A DNA stretch of 46,686 bases. Origin: Malonomonas rubra (GTDB lineage Bacteria > Desulfobacterota > Desulfuromonadia > Desulfuromonadales > Geopsychrobacteraceae). Positions 18,286 through 25,637 of the stretch are shown here, piece after piece. How positions within the stretch are numbered: the stretch's first letter is position 1; the number at the start of each line of letters is the position of its first letter. A program made the translations under genes and the position numbers. Location of the stretch: contig NZ_QKAP01000006.1 of NCBI RefSeq assembly GCF_003247215.1, positions 1-46,686 of the forward strand, written 5' to 3'. The notes beneath the pieces were generated by a model that saw only the letters and a list, made by a program, of their open reading frames with translations, was not told the origin of the DNA and did no database searches.

Positions 18286-19005
18286 TCAAAAAACGATGGC
18301 GGCTGGTGGGGGGAGAGAGGAATAGCGCGGCTCCGGAATCCGATCGGCAAAAAACCGATCTTTTCCGGCGCAGAGTGAATGGATGGATGAGAAAATTGTC
18401 AGCCAAATACGAACCAGCTTGAGCAGCAGGGAAGCGTTTTTCCGGCCATCTCCGGCATGGTCGATATCGCTGCGGCGTTGCAGTTGATGACAGCTGCGAC
18501 CGGCGGCAGCAAAACGACTGAGCAAGTGGGAGAAGAGGTGCGGCTGTCGCCAGGGCAGGTTGTTAAAAAACTGGATATCCTCTTTTGCCAAACCGGCCAG
18601 GTAAAAACCGCCGTCCCGGCTGGGGCCGAGAACAACCCCAGCGTTGTACAGGGCTCCTTCGATATCGTTGCGATCCAGAGTCGGGATGTCGCCGCCGACC
18701 GCCACCACCCGCTCGTAACCGAGAGCGAAGGTATCCTGCAACGCGGCCTCGAAAGATTCCCTCAGGTCGGCTCCGCGTTGCGGCAGATAGACGGCACCAG
18801 CCAAAGCCGGCGCGTCGCCGTCCTGAACCACCACGATATCGGCTTGCTGAAAACTTTGCAGCAGATCGAAGGTACGGTAGAGCATTGCCAGATGGATCGA
18901 TTGGTCCATCCGGCGCCCGAACCCGAAAGACTTGCCTTTGCACTTCCCCTGGATGAACAGGAGCAGCGCCTGGCGTCTTTGTGCTGTGATCTGCTGAGCT
19001 AGCAT
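18286..19005 (-). CDS. DUF2064/TIGR04282-type transferase-like protein
   Basis: A 239-residue protein related to the frameshifted gene at 8213. It has the family's GGDIPTLDRNDI acidic metal-binding segment, the GPSRDGGFYLAG motif and a DIDHAGD remnant of the usual DID(T)PED ending. These proteins resemble nucleotidyl- or glycosyltransferases (GT-A fold). After the DID motif there is an atypical tail of about 45 residues with many hydrophobic residues, which may reflect a late frameshift. The start is the ATG at 19005 with AGGG upstream. The N-terminus lacks the usual FxKxPxxGxVKTRL text in full (it reads LLFIQGKCKGKSFGF), so nucleotide binding may be altered. Confidence 0.65.
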   Translation of the reverse strand: MLAQQITAQRRQALLLFIQGKCKGKSFGFGRRMDQSIHLAMLYRTFDLLQSFQQADIVVVQDGDAPALAGAVYLPQRGADLRESFEAALQDTFALGYERVVAVGGDIPTLDRNDIEGALYNAGVVLGPSRDGGFYLAGLAKEDIQFFNNLPWRQPHLFSHLLSRFAAAGRSCHQLQRRSDIDHAGDGRKNASLLLKLVRIWLTIFSSIHSLCAGKDRFFADRIPEPRYSSLPPPAAIVF

Positions 19006-19026
19006 GAGCAAACCCTATTCAGAATA

Positions 19027-19419
19027 TCAATTAGCCCGTGCCTGTGCTTCCAGAGCCTGAGCTTCGGCTTCGATTGCACCGAAATCAAACCTTGCGCCCT
19101 GTGGCCGGACCGGAAGTCCTTCGTGGTCGACTTTTTTCAGATCAACTTTTAAAACATTGATCAGCACCTTCTTTTCTGTTTCCCATTTAATATCGAGTTC
19201 GATAAACGCATTGGTATCCTCGTTTTCCAGTCGCAACTCAACGTCTTGCTTGTCCTCCAGCAGCTTGTGAGCAAAACTCTCAGCCAGGTGGTAGACTTCG
19301 TAGAACTTTACTCCCAGCGCTTGCAGCTCTTCCTTAAGCTCGTTTGACATATCGATGTTGAGCTCGATGTCTTCAATCTTCGTCTCGAATACCAGTGTTT
19401 TTTTGTTTACTTCGCCCAT
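19027..19419 (-). CDS. Conserved-looking acidic protein of unknown function
   Basis: A 130-residue hydrophilic, acidic protein with no Cys, signal peptide or membrane segment. It has an alternating pattern suggesting beta strands (VELRLENEDTNAFIELDIKWE) and a helical Ala/Glu/Gln-rich C-terminus. AAAGGA precedes the ATG at proper distance, and the coding frame lies inside the operon between MoaA and DUF2064 with short gaps, so I regard it as a real gene. I recognise no family. Confidence 0.65.
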   Translation of the reverse strand: MGEVNKKTLVFETKIEDIELNIDMSNELKEELQALGVKFYEVYHLAESFAHKLLEDKQDVELRLENEDTNAFIELDIKWETEKKVLINVLKVDLKKVDHEGLPVRPQGARFDFGAIEAEAQALEAQARAN

Positions 19420-19463
19420 AACGTTAATCCTTTTTCTGTTCAGCCGGTTTTGACCGGAGGCTA

Positions 19464-20444
19464 TCAGCCCCCGACCTGTGACATTAAAAAGTTATCGTGC
19501 TTATAGCCATCGATAGAAATGGAGTGACATTCCGGTTTGTTCCAAACCAGCTCTTCCAGCTTCCTCCTGACCCCAGTTCTGTCTCCGAGTCTCAGACAGG
19601 GGACCAGATCGGTTGACTGGTTGGAAAAAAGACAGCTTTTGGCTTTGCCGGTTGAGGTGATACGGATGCGGTTGCAGGTGGCACAGAAATGCCCGGAAAC
19701 GGCGGTGATGATGCCGATGGTGCCAAAGGCGCCAGGTATCCGGTAATCCTTTGAAGGCCCTGCGTAAGCCCCCTTTTCAACCTCCTCCAGAGCATACCTA
19801 CGGGAAATCCGGTCGAGAATCTCCTGTCCCGAGATCACCTGCTGCTGCCACCCCGCAAGCTCCAGAGTCGGCATGTATTCGATGAAACGGACCGAATAGC
19901 CGTGAGTTTTGGTCAACTCGGTGAAAGCGATTATTTCGTCGTCATTGAATCCGCGCATCGCCACCACGTTAATCTTAGGTGCGGGAAAGCCGGCTTTTTC
20001 TGCCGCCTTCAGCCCGGCAAAGACCATTTTCAACTCGCCGCCACGTGTAATTTGCCGGTATTTTTCTTCCTCTAAAGAATCGATACTTATATTCAGGCGC
20101 TGCACACCTGCCAGATAGAGATCCTGCGCCATCTTCGAAAGCAGGATGCCGTTGCTGGAAATCGCCAGGTGGCGCAACCCGTCGATGCCGGAAAGCCTGG
20201 CCAGAAACGGCACCACCCCTTCCCTCACCAGCGGCTCTCCGCCGGTTACACGAATTTTTTCGATCCCCATCGAGACAGCGGTTTCCGCGATCAGTTGCAA
20301 ATCCTCGTAAGAGAGGATCTCTTTATGCGAACAGGTAGCAACCCCGTCGGTCGACATGCAGTAGCGACAGCGCAAATTGCAGCGGTCCGTTATTGACAGG
20401 CGCAGATAGTTGATTTGGCGGCCGAAGGAATCGATCAGTTTCAT
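19464..20444 (-). CDS. moaA: GTP 3',8-cyclase MoaA
   Basis: A 326-residue radical SAM enzyme that starts molybdopterin synthesis by making 3',8-cyclo-GTP. The N-terminal cluster motif is CNLRCRYC, followed by VTGGEPL. The second, C-terminal cluster is CATCNRIRITSTGKAKSC, and the protein ends with the conserved Gly-Gly needed in MoaA. I start it at 20444 (MKLIDSFGR); its ATG overlaps the stop of the flavin-reductase gene upstream, which indicates coupled translation. It supports the demand for pterin cofactor created by the three bis-MGD enzymes nearby. Confidence 0.93.
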   Translation of the reverse strand: MKLIDSFGRQINYLRLSITDRCNLRCRYCMSTDGVATCSHKEILSYEDLQLIAETAVSMGIEKIRVTGGEPLVREGVVPFLARLSGIDGLRHLAISSNGILLSKMAQDLYLAGVQRLNISIDSLEEEKYRQITRGGELKMVFAGLKAAEKAGFPAPKINVVAMRGFNDDEIIAFTELTKTHGYSVRFIEYMPTLELAGWQQQVISGQEILDRISRRYALEEVEKGAYAGPSKDYRIPGAFGTIGIITAVSGHFCATCNRIRITSTGKAKSCLFSNQSTDLVPCLRLGDRTGVRRKLEELVWNKPECHSISIDGYKHDNFLMSQVGG

Positions 20445-21124
20445 GATTTTCTCGCTTTGAAACAATCAGGGGTTACTAGAGGTAAATTGCCAAATTCTAA
20501 ATTGCCAAAGTCTATGTCAGCCCCATCGGCCAGCCGTTCGCAGGTAAAAAGGTTCTCTGCCAGCCAATTGTTGACCAGTTGTGCCTGCCCAAGCCATTTC
20601 CCGATGGAGTAATAAGCGCGTTCTCCGGCACTGCCGATTAGCGGGCTGATCTTTTCCGCCGAAGGGAGGCCGTTTTCTCCAAGAACCTCCTCCTCGGCCT
20701 TGACATCCATCACCTGGCCGATAAATTGCGTGTGCGAACCGATCTCCAGCATATGCAGCAGAGAGCATTCCATGATCAGAGGAAATTCCTGCACGTATGG
20801 GGCATCGACCACATTGCTTCTGACAGCGGTTAACCCGGTCGCCGAAAACTTGTTGACCGAAACTCCGGAAACGTTGCCGATAAAGTCGGTTTCAAACAGA
20901 AAATCTCTTGATGGGACACTGACGGTAAAAGCCTGATGCTCAACAATATTGGCATAGGTTGCACGACTGACTTTCAGGGATACCGCGACGCAGGCCGGGG
21001 TTGTACAGCAAATCGATCCCCAGGAAGCAACCATGATGTTCGGTTGCGCGCATGATCCATAACTACCGATCACCCAGACTGGCGACGGGATCGCAAGGGG
21101 TTTACATCCAAGCGAAATCTTCAT
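20441..21124 (-). CDS. Flavin reductase-like FMN-binding protein
   Basis: A 227-residue protein of the flavin reductase-like/DIM6-NTAB split-barrel family, with the typical MVASWGSICCTTPACVAVSL core and a later SVSVNKFSATG segment. Such proteins bind FMN and reduce flavin or carry electrons in anaerobes, sometimes as flavoredoxin. No catalytic partner can be named from its sequence. It overlaps both neighbours (moaA and the metallo-beta-lactamase-fold gene) by four bases. Confidence 0.75.
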   Translation of the reverse strand: MKISLGCKPLAIPSPVWVIGSYGSCAQPNIMVASWGSICCTTPACVAVSLKVSRATYANIVEHQAFTVSVPSRDFLFETDFIGNVSGVSVNKFSATGLTAVRSNVVDAPYVQEFPLIMECSLLHMLEIGSHTQFIGQVMDVKAEEEVLGENGLPSAEKISPLIGSAGERAYYSIGKWLGQAQLVNNWLAENLFTCERLADGADIDFGNLEFGNLPLVTPDCFKARKS

Positions 21125-21924
21125 CTAACCCCTCTCAACAAGTTGAATTGCATGCCGTCATAGGCCAGTAAGACATTCGGCACATCGGTCAGGCGGCATT
21201 CAAGCTCTGCTACTGTGACCGGTTTGCTGTAATGGATTGCCATATGTGTCAGGACGGTTTTTTTTGCCCCGACACTTTGTCCGAGCTCAATTGCCTCGCT
21301 CATCGACATATGACTGTCGGGAAACCAGTTAAAATCACTGAAAGTGGCATCGCAGATCAGCCAATCAATCGCGTTCATCTTCACCTTGGTCGCTTCTGGC
21401 AAGCCCGAGGTGTCTGGGAAGTAGGCCAGTTTCGCTTTCTCTGACTCAATCAGGAAACCAGCAGTTTCCACCCCGTGATTGGCTGGCAGGGGAGTAATTC
21501 CTAGGTGGCCGAGGTTGTATGTTGTTGCGAACTCCCAAGGTTGAGGATCCAGGATATCCTGTAAATAGGTAAACGCAGCCCTGAAACTGTCGACTGCAGT
21601 CGGTGGCAGATAGAGCGGAATAGGTTCCTTCCGGTCGAGTTTGACGTAATATTCCATCTCGCCCAGCCCGCCGAAATGGTCATAGTGCCAATGAGTCAGA
21701 AAAATTCCGTCAATGCTATCGAGTTGTTCCTGGAGTAGCTGAAATCTCAGATCGGGAGAAGTGTCGATGAGATAACTCCTGGCATCCGTGCGAAGCAGCG
21801 CCCCACTGCGTGTTCGGCAATGGCGTCCATCGAGGCGTGCCTCTCGGCAGCCTCTGCATTCGCAGAAAAACGACGGTACGCCAGGCCCGGCACCTGATCC
21901 TAATATTTTGAATGAACTTCCCAT
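21121..21924 (-). CDS. MBL-fold metal-dependent hydrolase, PhnP/PqqB-like
   Basis: A 267-residue metallo-beta-lactamase-fold protein with the THWHYDH zinc motif, a later PDTSG Asp ligand segment and THMAIHY near the end. The N-terminal CECRGCREAR cysteine pair matches the extra zinc site of PhnP-type phosphodiesterases and PqqB. It probably cleaves a cyclic phosphodiester or related metabolite. In this setting it could act on a cyclic nucleotide or pterin intermediate, but nothing in the sequence shows that. Confidence 0.75.
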   Translation of the reverse strand: MGSSFKILGSGAGPGVPSFFCECRGCREARLDGRHCRTRSGALLRTDARSYLIDTSPDLRFQLLQEQLDSIDGIFLTHWHYDHFGGLGEMEYYVKLDRKEPIPLYLPPTAVDSFRAAFTYLQDILDPQPWEFATTYNLGHLGITPLPANHGVETAGFLIESEKAKLAYFPDTSGLPEATKVKMNAIDWLICDATFSDFNWFPDSHMSMSEAIELGQSVGAKKTVLTHMAIHYSKPVTVAELECRLTDVPNVLLAYDGMQFNLLRGVR

Positions 21925-21961
21925 ATCAACCTCATGTGTTACATCAAGAAATCTTGATCAG

Positions 21962-22423
21962 TCAGCGTTGGTAGACCATCGCTGCCGAACTGCATTCAGC
22001 CTGATCGGGACAGAACTGACATTGGCGAGCAAATGGCTCAGTCAGTTCATCAAAGTCACAGTCGAGCAAACCGTTTTTCTGGTAAAAGCTTCTGCTGACG
22101 CCTCGCGAAACTGTCGTCACACGGTAGCTCTGAGCCGGTTCAACAACGCTGTCACGGCAATAACTCCAAGGTTTCTGCAGCAAAGCCTGAAGCAATTGGC
22201 TTCCAAGTCCCCGGCTGCGGCCATCGTTCTGTACGACAATCGTCAGCAGGTGAAACAAGTCTACATCCAGTTGGTAGAGCAGGCCGCCGCCGTAAGTCCC
22301 GGCTTCATCTTTGATAACAACGTGGTCTTCGATGTCACCCACAAGTGCCATATCACTCGCAAGGAAAATACTGCGCAGGCTTTCTTCATCAGCGGCAGTT
22401 GCGAATTCGATTTGATAAGGCAT
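21962..22423 (-). CDS. GNAT-family N-acetyltransferase
   Basis: A 153-residue GNAT protein with the acetyl-CoA-binding region (LTIVVQNDGRSRGLGSQLLQ) and a later FYQKNGL motif. GNAT proteins acetylate amines on small molecules or proteins. The C-terminus has a Cys motif, CQFCPDQAEC, unusual for the family and possibly metal-binding. The ATG at 22423 has GGAG seven bases upstream. It is the first gene of the long minus-strand operon, just downstream of the sigma-54 promoter at 22545-22563. A palindrome, ATCAAGA-AA-TCTTGAT, lies in the gap after it (21943-21958). Confidence 0.72.
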   Translation of the reverse strand: MPYQIEFATAADEESLRSIFLASDMALVGDIEDHVVIKDEAGTYGGGLLYQLDVDLFHLLTIVVQNDGRSRGLGSQLLQALLQKPWSYCRDSVVEPAQSYRVTTVSRGVSRSFYQKNGLLDCDFDELTEPFARQCQFCPDQAECSSAAMVYQR

Positions 22424-22544
22424 GTCGTTCTCCAATATCCGGATTCTTTTCGGCACAAACAAATCTAAAAACTTCACAACAAGTTAAATTTACTACAGAA
22501 AACAGGCACATAAAGCCTACGCCCTGCACCTCTGCCTGATGGAT

Positions 22545-22563
22545 GAGCAATAAGAGTGCCACC
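22545..22563 (-). promoter_or_regulatory. Sigma-54 promoter of the long minus-strand operon
   Basis: On the minus strand the sequence reads TGGCAC-TCTTA-TTGCT, a full match to the -24/-12 consensus (GG at 22560-22559, GC at 22548-22547). Transcription would start near 22533, about 110 bases before the GNAT gene. Two candidate activator dyads lie 100-145 bp upstream at 22661 and 22690. Confidence 0.8.
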
Positions 22564-22660
22564 GTGTGCAGATTTTTATAAGTCCCCGAATTCATGCTGC
22601 TCTTGCTTGTGCAGCAGTCATGAAGCAGCTAAGTAGGAGGTTTATCGAGTCTTGGAGATT

Positions 22661-22704
22661 GTTTTATTTTGAGATTGATAAAAGGAGCTGTGTCATTTTG
22701 AAAC
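22661..22704. promoter_or_regulatory. Two candidate activator-binding dyads between divergent promoters
   Basis: GTTTTA-TTT-TGAGAT (22661-22675) and GTGTCA-TTT-TGAAAC (22690-22704) match the proposed dyad GTCTCA-N3-TGAGAC. Their centres are 29 bp apart, close to three helical turns. They lie between the minus-strand operon and the activator gene, so both may be controlled from here. The 591 bases from 22424 to 23014 hold these sites and promoters only. Confidence 0.55.
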
Positions 22705-22950
22705 AGCACCCATTTGGGGGCCGGAGAAGGAGATCCTACAATTTCTGGGCGACTGAAACATGGGTAAGATGGGGCCTTTTCTGTAGAATAAGGGCCCATT
22801 TATAATCACCCGGAAATATGTTATTGTTTCTTTATGACCTTGCTTGGCAATTGCTGTTTTTTCTAATAGTTATGGACACATAGAACCAAATAGGTGAATT
22901 CAATCTATTATTGGCCCGGTCAGGCCAGTATGCAGTGCCATCATTTTCAT

Positions 22951-22968
22951 CAGGCGCAGAATTTGCAT
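22951..22968 (+). promoter_or_regulatory. Possible sigma-54 promoter of the activator gene
   Basis: AGGCGC-AGAAT-TTGCA has GG at 22953-22954, ten bases, then GC at 22965-22966, with a perfect -12 half but a weaker -24 half. A sigma-70-like TATAAT follows at 22971-22976, so either sigma factor could serve the gene starting at 23015. Confidence 0.4.
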
Positions 22969-23014
22969 ATTATAATCAAGTCCGACTTAACTTATTAGCT
23001 AAGGAGAACGACAA

Positions 23015-25168
23015 ATGGCATTGCGGGAGCAGATTTCAGACGTTTTAGGAACTCAAGTCCTTTTTGCAAATGCCGACAAAGAAAAACTGACCAAAAAACG
23101 ATGGCACGAAATCCTTCGCTGCAAAGAAGAATTTTTGAATAACCCTTCCGCCGATCCTAGTCAGTATTCTTGCATGGACAAGGACGTCGCTGCATCCTGG
23201 ATGCGATCGCGCAAGTTGGGGGTAAATCCACACAAAATAGTCACAATCCCTAACGAAGGCCAGCTCACCAAGCTTTGTGCGAAACATAAACAACTCATAA
23301 ATATCACTAACGAGCAGGTTGCACCCTTTAGAGACAAGATGGTGGCCTTAGGCTACCTGTTTTACCTGTTTGACGAATCAGGCATGATTCTCTGCCACGA
23401 AGGAGTCTGGGTTGAAGATCAGGTTGCCGACAAAGGTTCACGCATCGGTATTCTGGCAAACGAAGAAACGGAAGGCACAACTGCTCACGGCCTCTGCTTC
23501 CATCTAAAACGACCGGTTCAACTGATTGGGCCGGAAAACTACTGCATCCCGCTGCAAAACCGGATTGCTTCAGCTGCACCGATCATGGGCGACGATGGCT
23601 CGATATCGGCAGCCGTTGTCATTCTCAGCCCTCCACTGGTCGAAGATCTGGAAGATGACAGAATCAACCACCTCTACATGCACACCCTGGCCCTGATCTC
23701 TTCAGTAGCAACCTCGATCGAAACAAAAATCAAATTAGTGAATCACTCCGCCGATTACGAAAAAACCAGGAACGAAGTCGCCAAATTGAGTGAAGAGCTG
23801 CAAAAAGCCAGAGACAAAATGGCGAGCGCCCACGAAAGCCTCAGCGCATCTTTTGCTTTCATAGACGAAGGAATGATCGCGGTTAACAATAAGGGCAAGA
23901 TTCTTCAGATTAACAGCGAAGCGATCAGAATTTTTAAAGTCCGCCCTGAAGAAAGCGGCAACCGTAATATCAGTGAGTTTCTCACCTCCGATTCTGCCAT
24001 CATGCGCCGCGCGGGTTCAGGCGAAAGCTTCACCATTGACGAGTGTATCAAGGTCGAAGGCCTCAAAGCACGACCCTACAGAATTTCGGTACGCCCGGTC
24101 CTGAATCAGTACACAAAAAAACTTGATGTCGTCATTCTGAAATTTATCAGCTGCGAAAAGCTGCTGAATCAACAAAACAACAGGATGGGAAGGGCTGCCT
24201 TCTTTAAGTTCGAGGATATTCTCGGCGAAAGCATGGCGATTAAATCTACGATTGTCCAGGCTCGCCGTTTTGCCGATTCACCAGAAAATATTCTACTAAT
24301 AGGGGAAAGTGGCACAGGTAAAGAACTGTTTGCCCACTCCATTCATAACGCCTATCGGCCGAATGGTCCCTTCATGGCCGTCAACTGTGCCGCCCTGCCC
24401 CGCGAACTGGTCGGTAGTGAACTGTTCGGCTACGAAGGTGGCAGTTTCACCGGCGCCGAACGCTGCGGCAAAGCGGGTAAAATAGAGCTGGCCGATGGCG
24501 GCACCCTGTTTCTTGACGAAATCGGCGACATGCCTCTGGAACATCAGGCAATCCTGTTACGCACACTGCAGGATAAACATGTCATGCGGATCGGTGGGAA
24601 TCGCTACAAAGAAGTTGACTTCCGGCTAGTCGCCGCTACTAACAAAGATTTGCTGAAAATGGTCGAGGAAAATACCTTCCGCGAAGACCTTTATTACCGC
24701 ATTTCCGTGCTCGGAATATTTATTCCACCGTTGAGGGAACGCGGCAAGGACATTTCCCTGCTGAGCAAACTCTTCATCCACAATTATTGTGAGCGCATGG
24801 GCTGGCCGGAGCCACAACTCAGCCCCGAAGCGGAGAAAATCATCACTCAATTCCGATGGCCGGGAAACGTCAGACAATTGCAGAATTCGATACACCACGC
24901 GATCAACACCGCAAACGGCGAAACGATCGAACCATGCAACCTCCCCAGCTATGTCCTTCAGAACTCCGCGCCTGTCACCGGAAGCAGCACTCCTCGATTC
25001 AGCGGCACAGCACCGCAAACATTTGACTTGAAAACCATAGAAAAAGAGGCGATTGAAGCCGCCCTGCAGCGTGCCAACAACTGCATCCCGACTGCGGCGG
25101 AAATGGTCGGGTTGAGCCGTTCCACTCTCTACCGTAAACTCAAGGAATACAATATCCCCATCTCCTGA
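23015..25168 (+). CDS. Sigma-54-dependent transcriptional activator, AcoR-type (GAF-PAS-AAA+-HTH)
   Basis: A 717-residue enhancer-binding protein. The N-terminal region has a WMRSRK helix and a GAF-like sensor to about residue 230. A coiled coil (235-275) and a PAS domain (about 280-385) follow. The AAA+ domain has Walker A GESGTGKE near residue 430, a GSFTGA loop near 474 in place of the usual GAFTGA, and Walker B LFLDEIGD near 498. A Fis-type HTH sits at the C-terminus (AAEMVGLSRSTLYRKL). There is no receiver domain, so it probably senses a ligand directly. AAGGAG precedes the ATG. Its central position and the repeated dyads before the flanking operons make it the likely regulator of the whole cluster. 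Confidence 0.88.
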   Translation: MALREQISDVLGTQVLFANADKEKLTKKRWHEILRCKEEFLNNPSADPSQYSCMDKDVAASWMRSRKLGVNPHKIVTIPNEGQLTKLCAKHKQLINITNEQVAPFRDKMVALGYLFYLFDESGMILCHEGVWVEDQVADKGSRIGILANEETEGTTAHGLCFHLKRPVQLIGPENYCIPLQNRIASAAPIMGDDGSISAAVVILSPPLVEDLEDDRINHLYMHTLALISSVATSIETKIKLVNHSADYEKTRNEVAKLSEELQKARDKMASAHESLSASFAFIDEGMIAVNNKGKILQINSEAIRIFKVRPEESGNRNISEFLTSDSAIMRRAGSGESFTIDECIKVEGLKARPYRISVRPVLNQYTKKLDVVILKFISCEKLLNQQNNRMGRAAFFKFEDILGESMAIKSTIVQARRFADSPENILLIGESGTGKELFAHSIHNAYRPNGPFMAVNCAALPRELVGSELFGYEGGSFTGAERCGKAGKIELADGGTLFLDEIGDMPLEHQAILLRTLQDKHVMRIGGNRYKEVDFRLVAATNKDLLKMVEENTFREDLYYRISVLGIFIPPLRERGKDISLLSKLFIHNYCERMGWPEPQLSPEAEKIITQFRWPGNVRQLQNSIHHAINTANGETIEPCNLPSYVLQNSAPVTGSSTPRFSGTAPQTFDLKTIEKEAIEAALQRANNCIPTAAEMVGLSRSTLYRKLKEYNIPIS

Positions 25169-25290
25169 GTCCTTTCCCTGACCTGCAATTCAGATCTCCC
25201 AGTCCTTCTTGCCTTGCCCTTGCCTAAACGCTGGGGCTTTCTTATGCCCTGAAATATCCCCAAAAGCCTACCTGGTACTCCGCGTCAGCG

Positions 25291-25305
25291 GTCTCAAAAT
25301 GAAAC
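25291..25305. promoter_or_regulatory. Candidate activator-binding dyad upstream of the PsrABC-like operon
   Basis: GTCTCA-AAA-TGAAAC fits the proposed dyad at eleven of twelve arm positions. It lies about 170-180 bp upstream of the sigma-54 promoter at 25470-25487. The 469 bases between 25168 and 25638 hold this site and the promoter; I see no gene. Confidence 0.55.
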
Positions 25306-25469
25306 CCCGATCGCAGAAAAGGATTTTTACTCCTATCGGCCTGAGGCTTCCAGCCAACCTGGAGCGGGTTAATTTTTCGCGTTCGGTTTCCCTGCATTCC
25401 GCTAGTTTTCTAAGCTTGACACCAAGTTGGCGGCGACGCTGTCCCCTCTTCGAAATAATCATCCATTCT

Positions 25470-25487
25470 TTGGCTTGCTAGTTGCAC
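25470..25487 (+). promoter_or_regulatory. Sigma-54 promoter of the PsrABC-like operon
   Basis: TTGGC-TTGCTAG-TTGCA gives GG at 25472-25473 and GC at 25484-25485 with a perfect -12 half. The start of transcription would be near 25497, about 140 bases before the first gene. Confidence 0.65.
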
Positions 25488-25637
25488 AAAGCCCAGATCA
25501 AGCGATCAAAAACGTATCGCGAGCAACCAGGCCGTCCCCCTAAGCCTTTGAAATAATTCGCCTACTGAGCGCTGCCACGACCACGGCTGGTCAGCAGCAT
25601 GGAGAAACCTTCGATTGAGAGCTACAAGAGAGGAGTT

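Noticed and set aside
22845-22862. TTGGCAATTGCTGTTT as a sigma-54 promoter
   Set aside because: The -24 half is good but there is no GC ten bases later.
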